From contig CAVUFC010000014.1 in the NCBI GenBank assembly GCA_963740605.1, forward strand, positions 124,001 to 188,000: DNA of 64,000 nt, read 5' to 3'. The translations under genes were made by a program, and so were the position numbers. The DNA comes from DASSUW01 sp963740605 (GTDB taxonomy: Bacteria; Actinomycetota; Thermoleophilia; Solirubrobacterales; Solirubrobacteraceae). Below, piece after piece: positions 54,561 through 62,211 of the stretch; the stretch's first letter is position 1, and each line of letters begins with the position of its first letter. Under the pieces are notes generated by a model. That model saw only the letters and a program-made list of their open reading frames with translations. It made no database searches and was not told the DNA's origin.

Positions 54561-55921
54561 GGCGGGGCAAGATAGCGGCTCGGCAGGCGGGTCCAGACGC
54601 GCTGGACCACCGCCACGACCGCCACGGCGGCCACCGCCATCACCAGCGGCATCAGAGCCACGTTGCGCCGCGTGCCGGCCAGCAACAGCCCGCCGAGCAC
54701 TGTGATGCCCAGCACGAGCAGGGCGATCGGGACGACCTCCCAGCGCCTGCGCAGCGCCAGCAGCACGAAGCCCGCGAGCGCGAGAGCGAGCACGACGTAC
54801 TGGTAGATCGTGCCCAGGGTCGAGCGCCCCGCGGCACCCGATCCCTCCCACATGTGCCACATCTTCCCGGCGATCATCCAGGCGAAGTCGAACGGCTGGT
54901 GCGTGATGTAGTGGACGGCGTTCTCGCGCCCGATCTTCTGCAGCGCGGCGTCGCGCGGGAGGTCGGGGTACTTGCGCGCCACGCGGTTGAGCAGCGGCGT
55001 CATCGTCATCTGGCTGAGCTCGGTCGCCGGGATGTTCGTGCGCCCGCGGAACTGGCGCAGCAGCTCGCGCTTGACGTCGAGGTGGAGGCCGTTGCCCGGC
55101 AGGTAGGTGCCGATGAACAGCGCCTTGCCACCGCCGGTGCTGATCGGCACGAACCGGCCTTCGACGCTCGAGACGTGCGCCGCCCACGGCGCCACCGGTA
55201 GCGCGAAGGCGGCCACGAGCACCACTGCGGGCACCAGGCCGCCGCGCCACAGCGCAAGCAGCCCGAAGATGACCACGAACGCGAGGTACTCGGGCCGCGC
55301 GAACGCGGTCAGCCCCAGCAGGACGCCGGGGATCGCCCACGGCCACCGCCTCGCTTCGCTCCCCGCCGGCGGCGACTTCGTCTTCGCCTCTCGGCCCTTG
55401 TCGCTCGCCCAGAAGAACGAGAGCACCGTCCCCGCCAGCGTCAGCGTCGCCAGCGGCTCGCTCATCAGCTTGCCCGAGTAGTAGATCGTCGTCGGGTAGA
55501 GGGCGAGCAGGCCGGCGCCCACCAACCCCGCAAGCGGCCCGGCGAGCCGGCGCCCGATGAGGTAGACGAGCACGATCGTCAGCGCGCTCAACAGGGCGAC
55601 GAGCAGGCGCACGCCGGCCGGGTGCACGCCGCCCGTGGCGATGTAGACGGCGCCGTAGAACAGTGGGGCGCCCGGCGACCAGTCGTACGGGCTGGACGCG
55701 TTCGGGAGCGCGAAGCGGTGGTGCTCGTAGATCTGCTCGGCGACCGACGCGTAAACGGCCGAGTCGGTGCCCGGGCGCACGTCCAGCGGCGACAGCGCCG
55801 AGCTGACGCGCAGCCCCGCGCCGATGACGACGATCACGGCAAGCGCGATCAGCACGGCGCGGCCGCCGTGACGTTCAGCAAGTGCGCCGAGCCGGCTCGG
55901 CGGGGCGGTGACCGCGGTCAC
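54548..55921 (-). CDS. GT39/ArnT-like membrane glycosyltransferase
   Basis: 457 aa from GTG 55921. Membrane helices from residue ~20 ('VLIALAVIVVIGAGLRVSSA'), first loop 'RPGTDSAVYASVAEQIYEHH' with the GT-C Asp, 'PLFYGAVYIATGGVHPAGVR', 'GVLLGLTAFARPEYLAFVVI' and later 'ISTGGGKALFIGTYLPGNGL', typical of prokaryotic GT39 enzymes. Shares its operon with the sulfoquinovose synthase and two RTX-like genes. A cytosolic loop 'KGREAKTKSPPAGSEARRW' looks like inserted low-complexity sequence. Confidence 0.88.
   Translation of the reverse strand: MTAVTAPPSRLGALAERHGGRAVLIALAVIVVIGAGLRVSSALSPLDVRPGTDSAVYASVAEQIYEHHRFALPNASSPYDWSPGAPLFYGAVYIATGGVHPAGVRLLVALLSALTIVLVYLIGRRLAGPLAGLVGAGLLALYPTTIYYSGKLMSEPLATLTLAGTVLSFFWASDKGREAKTKSPPAGSEARRWPWAIPGVLLGLTAFARPEYLAFVVIFGLLALWRGGLVPAVVLVAAFALPVAPWAAHVSSVEGRFVPISTGGGKALFIGTYLPGNGLHLDVKRELLRQFRGRTNIPATELSQMTMTPLLNRVARKYPDLPRDAALQKIGRENAVHYITHQPFDFAWMIAGKMWHMWEGSGAAGRSTLGTIYQYVVLALALAGFVLLALRRRWEVVPIALLVLGITVLGGLLLAGTRRNVALMPLVMAVAAVAVVAVVQRVWTRLPSRYLAPPCES
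54569..54574 (-). promoter_or_regulatory. candidate internal -10 box of the SQD1-like gene
   Basis: Minus-strand TATCTT, 8 nt before the ATG and within the 3' end of the GT39 gene. Confidence 0.3.
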
Positions 55922-55938
55922 GCGCGCCGATTCTACGA

Positions 55939-57126
55939 CTACAGGCGGACCGTCTTCTCGCAGTGACGCGTGACGAGATTGCGGTTGTTGCCGACCCGGA
56001 CCGTGTCCTTGCCCGGCCCGCAGTCGATCCGCACCGCGTCCTTGGAGTACGCGTAGATGATGTCGTCGCCCGGCCCGGCGAGCACGCGGTTGAAGCCGTG
56101 CCCGACGAGGCGGATCGTGTCGGAGCCCGAGCCGCCCTTGATGAAGTTGGTGCTGATGACCCCGCCGCCCTGCAGGTAGTCGTTGCCCGGCCCGCCGTCG
56201 ATGATCGTGTGCCCGCCGCGTGACGCGCCGTAGACGATGTCGTCGCCCGGGCCGGCGCTGACGCGGTCGGTGCCGTGGCTGCGGCCGGTCGGCTTGCGGT
56301 TCGCCCACAGCACGTCGTTGCCGCCGAGCCCGATCAGCCGGTCGGGGCCGAACGAGCCCAGCAGCGTGTCGTTGCGCTCGGTGCCCTTGGCGCGGCCGCC
56401 GCGATCACGCGTGAGCTTGCGCTTGCCCTTCGTCGGGTCGTGCGGGCGCTCGGTCTCGAACACGCTCTCGCAGTTCCGGAACCGCCCGCTCCTAAGCGAC
56501 TTGTGGTCATGGAACCCGCCGCGCTTGTCGCGCGGGTTGATGTGCAGCACGTCGTTGCCGGGCCCGCAGTCGACCTCGCGCGAGGCGGTGCCGTTGTTGA
56601 CGTACACGGTGTCGTCGCCCTCGCCGGCGTCGATGATCTCGCCGCCGGAGTCCGCGTAGATCTGGTCGTTGCCGGAGCCGCCGTTGATGTGGTCGGTCCC
56701 GGAGCCGCCGTGCAGCGTGTCGTCGCCCGGGCCGCCGGCGATGTGGTCGCCGGCCGACCCGCCGTCGATGTAGTCGTTGCCCGGGCCGCCGAGCATGTGG
56801 TCCCCGCCGAAGCCGCCGACCATCCAGTCGTTGCCCTCGGCGCCTTCGAGGCGGTCCCCGCCGGACCCGCCGTCCATGAAGTCGTTGCCTGCGCGACCGA
56901 AGAGATCGTCGCCGCCCCATTCTCCGGCCAGCCGGTCGTCGAACGGGCCGCCGATCAGGACGTCTCCGCCGCCGTCACCGTTGATCACGTGCGCTTCGTT
57001 GGGGCCGCCGACCAGCCGGTCCTTGCCCGGCGTGCCGACGATCGTCCGCGCCGCCGCGGTTCCCGGCACGGCCAAGAGCACAGCCGTGCACACCACTACC
57101 CGCCGTAGTTGACCCACGACGGCCAC
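55939..57126 (-). CDS. secreted RTX-like calcium-binding repeat protein 1
   Basis: 395 aa. Signal peptide in the first ~26 residues ('VVVCTAVLLAVPGTAAA'), then two blocks of GGxGxDx-type nonapeptides (about 30-175: 'GGSGGDRLEGAEGNDWMVGG'; about 255-345: 'GGPGNDYLQGGG'), each expected to fold into a Ca-bound beta-roll. Between and after are Cys-containing segments ('VDCGPGNDVLHINPRDKRGG', 'FRNCESVFETE', 'TRHCEKTVRL'). No adhesin, lipase or protease domain. Tandem paralogue of the next gene (9 bp apart); 17 bp before the GT39 gene. Confidence 0.88.
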   Translation of the reverse strand: MAVVGQLRRVVVCTAVLLAVPGTAAARTIVGTPGKDRLVGGPNEAHVINGDGGGDVLIGGPFDDRLAGEWGGDDLFGRAGNDFMDGGSGGDRLEGAEGNDWMVGGFGGDHMLGGPGNDYIDGGSAGDHIAGGPGDDTLHGGSGTDHINGGSGNDQIYADSGGEIIDAGEGDDTVYVNNGTASREVDCGPGNDVLHINPRDKRGGFHDHKSLRSGRFRNCESVFETERPHDPTKGKRKLTRDRGGRAKGTERNDTLLGSFGPDRLIGLGGNDVLWANRKPTGRSHGTDRVSAGPGDDIVYGASRGGHTIIDGGPGNDYLQGGGVISTNFIKGGSGSDTIRLVGHGFNRVLAGPGDDIIYAYSKDAVRIDCGPGKDTVRVGNNRNLVTRHCEKTVRL

Positions 57127-57135
57127 AGTAGCGAC

Positions 57136-58314
57136 TCACCGGTAGCGGTGACTCACCTTCTCGCACCCGCGAGTGCGCACGCGGCGGTTGAAGCCGATCT
57201 TCACGAGATCGTCGCCCGGGCCGCAGTCGATGACGACGCGCTCCTTGTTGTACGCGTAGACGATGTCGTCGCCGCTGCCGGCGTCGACCTCGTTGAAGCC
57301 GTGGCCGGTGAGGCGGATCGTGTCCGCGCCGCCGCCGCCGGAGATGTGATTGGTGGCGGTCGCGCCGCCGCCCTGCAGATAGTCGTTGCCGTCGCCGCCG
57401 TCGATGTAGGTCTCGCCACCGCGCGACGCGCCGTACACGATGTCGTCACCGGCGCCCGCGTCGATGCGGTCGACGCCGCGGCTGCGGCCCGTCGGCTTGC
57501 GGTTGGCCCAGATGATGTCGTTGCCGCCGAGACCGATCAGCGTGTCGGATCCGAACGAGCCGAGCAGGTTGTCGTTGCGGTCGGTCCCGCGTGCCGTGCC
57601 GCCGTGGTCGGGCGTCATCGCCTTGATGCCCTTGGCCGGGTCGACGATCGGCGGGGTCTCGACGATCGACTCGCAGTTGCGGAACTTGCCCTCGCGCAGC
57701 GAGCGCTGGTTGGAGTACCCGCCGCGCAGGGCCTGCGGGTTGATGTGCAGGACGTCGGTGCCCCGGCCGCAGTCGACGGTGTCGACCGCGGTGCCGTTGT
57801 TCACGTAGACCGTGTCGTCGCCCTCGCCGGCGTCGATCAGGTCGCCGCCGGAGTCGGAGTAGATCGTGTCGTTGCCAATGCCGCCCTTGATGCGGTCGGT
57901 CGCGGTGCCGCCGTGGATGACGTCGTTGCCCGCGCCGCCGTCGATGTCATCGCCGGCCGGGCCGCCGTCGACGAAGTCGTCGCCGTCGCCGGCCCGGATG
58001 TCGTCGCCGCCGAAGCCGCCGAGGATCTGGTCGTTGCCGGCCCCGCCGTCGATCGTGTCGCCGCCGGAGCTGCCGTCGAGGTAGTCGTCGCCGCCGCGGC
58101 CGTAGAGAGCGTCGCCGCCCCACTCGCCGAGCAGGCGGTCGACGCCCGCGCCGCCGATGATCACGTCGCCGCCTCCGTCGCCATTGATGACGTTGCCCTT
58201 GTTGCCGCCGACGAGGCGGTCCTTGCCGGGCGTGCCGACCAGTGTGCGGGCGGCCGCCGTGGCGGGCAGGGCGAGGAGCAGAAGGGCGATGAGGAGTCCG
58301 AGCGCGCGGGTCAT
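57136..58314 (-). CDS. secreted RTX-like calcium-binding repeat protein 2
   Basis: 392 aa. Signal peptide 'MTRALGLLIALLLLALPATA', mature start 'RTLVGTPGKDRLVGG'. Same plan as its neighbour: repeats ('GGSGGD...', 'GGAGNDQILGGFGGDDIRAG'), central Cys segment ('VDCGRGTDVLHINPQALRGG', 'GKFRNCESIVET') and C-terminal 'RGCEKVSHRYR'. Good AGGAG site 4 nt before the ATG. First gene of the minus-strand unit RTX2-RTX1-GT39-SQD1-glycosidase, which suggests an extracellular Ca-dependent partner of the polysaccharide. Confidence 0.88.
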   Translation of the reverse strand: MTRALGLLIALLLLALPATAAARTLVGTPGKDRLVGGNKGNVINGDGGGDVIIGGAGVDRLLGEWGGDALYGRGGDDYLDGSSGGDTIDGGAGNDQILGGFGGDDIRAGDGDDFVDGGPAGDDIDGGAGNDVIHGGTATDRIKGGIGNDTIYSDSGGDLIDAGEGDDTVYVNNGTAVDTVDCGRGTDVLHINPQALRGGYSNQRSLREGKFRNCESIVETPPIVDPAKGIKAMTPDHGGTARGTDRNDNLLGSFGSDTLIGLGGNDIIWANRKPTGRSRGVDRIDAGAGDDIVYGASRGGETYIDGGDGNDYLQGGGATATNHISGGGGADTIRLTGHGFNEVDAGSGDDIVYAYNKERVVIDCGPGDDLVKIGFNRRVRTRGCEKVSHRYR

Positions 58315-58366
58315 AGTCTCCTAATCGGCACGCCGTCGCTGCCCCTGAGAACGCCGGACGCACCGC

Positions 58367-58372
58367 TATCCT
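58367..58372 (+). promoter_or_regulatory. candidate -10 box of the DUF2304-GT2 gene
   Basis: TATCCT, 10 nt before the TTG at 58383, in the 68-bp divergent gap. Confidence 0.35.
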
Positions 58373-58382
58373 GCGCGGCGCC

Positions 58383-59423
58383 TTGGAGCTTTCGGCTCTT
58401 CGCATCGTTGGCCTGGCGATCGGCATCGCGCTGCTCGCGTTCGCGGTCTGGCGCCGTCGCTCATTGCGCAACGGCGATGTCCTGCTGCTCCTGATCTCGG
58501 GCATCGGCCTGCTGGTCGTGTCGGGCACCGACCTGCTCGACTCGGCGCTGTCGGCGTTCTCGTTCCAGCGCGGCAACGGCGGCCGCATCCTCGGCCTCTC
58601 CGTCTTCGCCGTGATCGTGCTGTTCCTGCTCACGGTGCGCTCGCTCGTGCAGAACGGGCGGATCGAGCGCAAGCTGTCGGCCGCCCTCGAGGGCATCGCG
58701 TGGGACGAGTTCCGCAACGCCGGGCTGATGGAGCGGTTCCGTGACCGCGTGGCGGTCGTGGTCCCCGCGTACAACGAGGAGGACAACATCGGGCAGGTCC
58801 TCCCCCGCATCCCTACGTCCGTTTGCGGGTTGGAGATCGCAGTGCTGGTGGTCGACGACGGATCGCGTGACCGGACGGGCGAGATCGCCCGCGGCTATGG
58901 CGCTGCGGTCGCGCGCCACGCCACCAACCTCGGCGGCGGCGCGGCGCTGCGCACCGGCTACCGCCTGATGGTCGACTCCGGCGCCCGCATCGTCGTCACG
59001 CTCGACGCCGACGGCCAGCACCGGCCCGAGGAGATGGATCGCCTCGTCGGCCCGGTGGCGGACGGGACCGTTGATCTCGCGCACGGCTCGCGTGTGCTCG
59101 GCCACGCCGAGGCGAACACGGTCGCGCGCGAGATGGGGATCATCTTCTTCAACCGCCTGGTGTCGCTGATCACGCGCACGAAGGTCTCTGACTGCTCGAA
59201 CGGCTACCGCGCGGTGCGCGCAACGGTGCTCCCGCAGCTCGTGCTGCGCCAGGAGCAGTTCCACACGTCTGAGTTCATGATCGAGGCGATCAAGCGCGGC
59301 GTGCCCGCGACCGAGGTCGCCGTGACCGTCGACCGGCGCCTGCACGGGCACTCCAAGAAGCCCGCGGTCCTGCGTTACGGCCTCGGATTCACGAACGCGA
59401 TCATGCGGACGTGGCTTCGCTAG
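58383..59423 (+). CDS. DUF2304-GT2 fusion glycosyltransferase
   Basis: 346 aa from TTG 58383. Residues 1-110 hold three membrane helices ('LRIVGLAIGIALLAFAVWRR', 'VLLLLISGIGLLVVSGTDLL', 'LGLSVFAVIVLFLLTVRSLV'), a DUF2304 pattern. GT-A domain from 'RVAVVVPAYNEEDNIGQVLP' with 'AVLVVDDGSRDRTGEIARGY', DxD 'IVVTLDADGQHRPEEMDRLV' and 'VSDCSNGYRAVRATVLPQL'. Normally DUF2304 is encoded separately beside a GT2; here they are fused. Likely makes a polyprenyl-phosphate sugar. Overlaps the next gene by 13 bp. Confidence 0.88.
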   Translation: MELSALRIVGLAIGIALLAFAVWRRRSLRNGDVLLLLISGIGLLVVSGTDLLDSALSAFSFQRGNGGRILGLSVFAVIVLFLLTVRSLVQNGRIERKLSAALEGIAWDEFRNAGLMERFRDRVAVVVPAYNEEDNIGQVLPRIPTSVCGLEIAVLVVDDGSRDRTGEIARGYGAAVARHATNLGGGAALRTGYRLMVDSGARIVVTLDADGQHRPEEMDRLVGPVADGTVDLAHGSRVLGHAEANTVAREMGIIFFNRLVSLITRTKVSDCSNGYRAVRATVLPQLVLRQEQFHTSEFMIEAIKRGVPATEVAVTVDRRLHGHSKKPAVLRYGLGFTNAIMRTWLR

Positions 59424-61471
59424 CCAGAACCCTGCTGGCCGGCGCCCTGTGCGCCGGAGCCGTCGTCGCCGTGCCTGCGCCCGCGCAGGCGACGGACGAG
59501 GCGGGTTACTGGGCGTTCGCGGACCAGGTCCAGCACCGGCTCGACGACGCCTGGAACCCGCGGATCGACCAGTACCGGGTCGGCTCACCGTCGGTCGACA
59601 CGATGCTCAACGCGAACGAGCTGCTCGTGCACTCGGCGGCCGCGCTGCGCGGCCTCGACGCGTCGCACGCAGTGCGTGAGGACGCGCGGGCGCGCAGCAT
59701 CACCGCCGCGCTGATGCGGACGCCGCCGTGGATCGAGGCCGTCACCGACCCGGCGCCCGGCAGCCAGCCGCACGCGCCGGGCTGGGTGGCGGCGATGCAG
59801 CTGCTCAAGTCCTCCCAGCATCTCGTGGTCGACGGCGAGGTGACCGACGCGCTGGCGATGGCATGGGTGGCGCGCGATGCGCTCGGGCTCGACAACGAGA
59901 CGCGTGCGCTGCTCGTCGACCGGCTGCGGCGCGTGGCGAGCGGCCCGTACTGGCGGTATCCGACGCTGCGGCTCAACCAGATCAACTGGTACGCCGAGGT
60001 CTACATGGCCGCGACGACGGCGACCAGAGACCTGTCGTACCTCCAGCGCGACTTCCGCGGCCAGCTGCTGCAGTTCATCCGCAGCATCCGCAGCCCGGCG
60101 AAGGACACGGCGGGGTCGCTCGGCCCGGGCATGCAGTTCCACTACATCCCGGACGGCCCGCCGCGGTCGCAGCTGAACGTCGAGTCGGCCGAGTACGCGA
60201 ACATCGTGGCGTCGACGAACCGCTTCTACGACGGCGCCGTCGCTCTCGGGATGCGGCCGCTCGCGCCGGCGGACGAAGGGCTGCTGCGGCGCTGGATGAC
60301 GCGCGTGCTCGCCGGCTATTGGACGCACGCCGGCTACCTGAACTGGGACACCGGCTTCGGCTTCGGCCGCTGGCACCAGATGAAGAAGCTGGGACTCGCG
60401 CAGCAGGCGCTGCTGGGGATCGCCGCCGGCGGGCGCCTGTCGCCGTCGCACAAGGAGGCGGCGTGGGCCAAGTACATCCTCGATCGCGGCTTCCAGCTCT
60501 ATGCCCGCCTGATGCCGCCGGACAAGGGCGTCGCGCCGGGCCTGTTCTATCCGTTCAAGGTGCATCCGCAGTCCGACAAGCAGGCGGCACTGGGCGCCGG
60601 GCGCATGATGTCCAACGCGGCGCGCGCGGCGGTCGCGGGCCTCGGCACCCGGCCGAGCGCCGAGCCGCCCCCGCTGTACGCGTTCGATCCGGCGACCGGC
60701 CGCCTGGCAGTCACGACACCCCACTACAACACCGCGATCACGGCTGTGACGCACGGGGCGTACCCGTACGGCGGACTCGACCTCGCCCGCCTGTACGACG
60801 ACCACCAGGACGTCGCGGCGACGCTCGGCGCGCACCAGCCGTCGAGCTTCGGCGTGGTGGTGCGCAACAAGCGCGGCACGGTGCGGCTGGTCACGGCACG
60901 GGCGGCCAGCGATCACGGGGGCCGACGGCCGCTGCACCTGCTGCACGCGCCGTGGGGCGTAGGCGCGGCGGGCTCGTCGCTGCGCCCGTTCGCGGGACCG
61001 TTCAAGCGCGTGGAGGTCACGGGTCGCGCGCGGGGCGCGGGCGTCGACGCCCGCTCGACATACACGTTCGGCCGCTCGTCGATCGAGGGCGTCTGGCGGG
61101 TCCAGGCCTCGACGCGCCGGCGCCGCAGCGCCGAGGTGCTCTTCCCGAGCACGGGCGGCACGCACGCCGCGGTGTGGGCGGTGCTCCGCGGCGGCGCCGT
61201 CGTGCCGGTCAGCGCCCGGCGGCCGGTGATGGGCGTGCGCGGGTTCTGGGTGCAGAGCGAGCACTCCGGCTACGCCGTCGTGCCCGTCGACCGCGTCGAG
61301 GGCGCCACCGCGGCGATCATCCAGCCGCCGCCCCAGGCGAGCGCGCCCGACCCCGGCCCCACGCTCTCGATTCGTCTCACCAACCGGCTGCGCAAGAAGC
61401 GTCCGGTGCGGTTCGCGGCCAAGATCGTGATCGCACGCGATCTCGACGCCGCGCGTGCGGTTATCCGCTGA
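59411..61471 (+). CDS. large secreted protein, possible polysaccharide lyase ((alpha/alpha)-toroid type)
   Basis: 686 aa. Signal peptide 'MASLARTLLAGALCAGAVVA' ending near 'PAQAT'. An all-helical region follows (about 35-390; 'LRLNQINWYAEVYMAATTAT', 'AGYLNWDTGFGFGRWHQMKK'), then a beta-rich region from about 430, the plan of heparinase II/alginate-lyase families. Candidate catalytic Asn/His/Tyr ('NQINWYAEVYMA') cannot be confirmed by eye. Co-transcribed with the DUF2304-GT2 gene. Function is inferred. Palindromic element copy 4 follows the stop. Confidence 0.75.
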   Translation: MASLARTLLAGALCAGAVVAVPAPAQATDEAGYWAFADQVQHRLDDAWNPRIDQYRVGSPSVDTMLNANELLVHSAAALRGLDASHAVREDARARSITAALMRTPPWIEAVTDPAPGSQPHAPGWVAAMQLLKSSQHLVVDGEVTDALAMAWVARDALGLDNETRALLVDRLRRVASGPYWRYPTLRLNQINWYAEVYMAATTATRDLSYLQRDFRGQLLQFIRSIRSPAKDTAGSLGPGMQFHYIPDGPPRSQLNVESAEYANIVASTNRFYDGAVALGMRPLAPADEGLLRRWMTRVLAGYWTHAGYLNWDTGFGFGRWHQMKKLGLAQQALLGIAAGGRLSPSHKEAAWAKYILDRGFQLYARLMPPDKGVAPGLFYPFKVHPQSDKQAALGAGRMMSNAARAAVAGLGTRPSAEPPPLYAFDPATGRLAVTTPHYNTAITAVTHGAYPYGGLDLARLYDDHQDVAATLGAHQPSSFGVVVRNKRGTVRLVTARAASDHGGRRPLHLLHAPWGVGAAGSSLRPFAGPFKRVEVTGRARGAGVDARSTYTFGRSSIEGVWRVQASTRRRRSAEVLFPSTGGTHAAVWAVLRGGAVVPVSARRPVMGVRGFWVQSEHSGYAVVPVDRVEGATAAIIQPPPQASAPDPGPTLSIRLTNRLRKKRPVRFAAKIVIARDLDAARAVIR

Positions 61472-61476
61472 CCGCG

Positions 61477-61611
61477 AGAGCTGCGGCATTGAGGGAGTGG
61501 GTTCAGCCCGCTCCGGCGATCCAGTGTGAAGTTATTCAGGCCTAGGCTGAACAACTTCACACTCGATGTGAGGCGCGGTCCGAACCCGTCTCCCTCTCTA
61601 TGCCGAAGTTC
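61477..61611. repeat. dispersed palindromic element, copy 4 (complete)
   Basis: About 135 bp, symmetric about 61543. Outer parts agctgcggcattgaggga (61479-) and its imperfect inverse ending tatgccgaagttc (-61611); core arms 61522-61537 (cagtgtgaagttattc, two substitutions) and 61549-61564 (gaacaacttcacactc), 11-nt spacer. Lies between the convergent ends of the lyase-like gene and cysC and fills almost the whole gap. Confidence 0.85.
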
Positions 61612-61617
61612 GAGCCC

Positions 61618-62211
61618 TCAGCGCGGCAGCGAACCAAGGACGGCGGCGACCGCGTCCTCGGCAGCCTCGCCCGAGCCCACCACGACCTCAGCGGCCGCGG
61701 GCGGCTCGTACGGGTCGTCGACCCCGGTCAGGCCGGTGATCTGGCCGGCGCGGGCGCGGGCGTAGAGACCCTTGGGGTCGCGGCGCTCGCACTCCTCCAA
61801 CGACGTGGCGACGTGGACCTCGAGGAACGGCAGGCCGCGGGCCTGGTGGATCGCGCGGGCCGCCTCGCGGTCCGCACGGTAGGGCGAGACGAGTGCCACG
61901 AGCACGACGACGCCGGAGTCGGCCAGCAGCGCTGAGACCTCGGCGGTGCGGCGGACGTTCTCCGTGCGGTCGTCGGCCGAGAAGCCGAGGTCGCCGTTCA
62001 ACCCGTGGCGGAGGTTGTCGCCGTCGAGCACGTAGGCGGAGCGGCCGGCGGCGAGCAGGTGGGCCTCGACCCCCGCCGCGATCGTCGACTTGCCCGAGCC
62101 CGGCAGGCCGGTCATCCAGATCGTGGCCCCGCCGTGGCCGAGCAGGTCCCACCGGCGGGCGCGGTCGATGCCCTGCTGCCAGACGACGTTGGGCGAGCGA
62201 TCAGCGGGCAT
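61618..62211 (-). CDS. cysC: adenylylsulfate kinase
   Basis: 197 aa. P-loop 'IWMTGLPGSGKSTIAAGVEA', 'AYVLDGDNLRHGLNGDLGFS' (APS-binding), 'ENVRRTAEVSALLADSGVVV', 'ALVSPYRADREAAR' and 'EVHVATSLEECERRDPKGLY' are diagnostic. Makes PAPS from APS. Last gene of cysD-cysN-cysC; its start overlaps cysN by 11 bp. With a separate CysC, PAPS is probably made for sulfotransferases or assimilation. Confidence 0.96.
   Translation of the reverse strand: MPADRSPNVVWQQGIDRARRWDLLGHGGATIWMTGLPGSGKSTIAAGVEAHLLAAGRSAYVLDGDNLRHGLNGDLGFSADDRTENVRRTAEVSALLADSGVVVLVALVSPYRADREAARAIHQARGLPFLEVHVATSLEECERRDPKGLYARARAGQITGLTGVDDPYEPPAAAEVVVGSGEAAEDAVAAVLGSLPR

Noticed and set aside
55939..58314. periodic repeats resembling an array
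   Set aside because: They are coding repeats for RTX nonapeptides in two secreted proteins.
61526..61765. small ORFs starting MKLF... at the palindromic elements
   Set aside because: The repeat core reads as similar peptides (KLF...NNFTL) at several copies, but only because the DNA arm is conserved; flanking residues are unrelated and each frame changes after the core.
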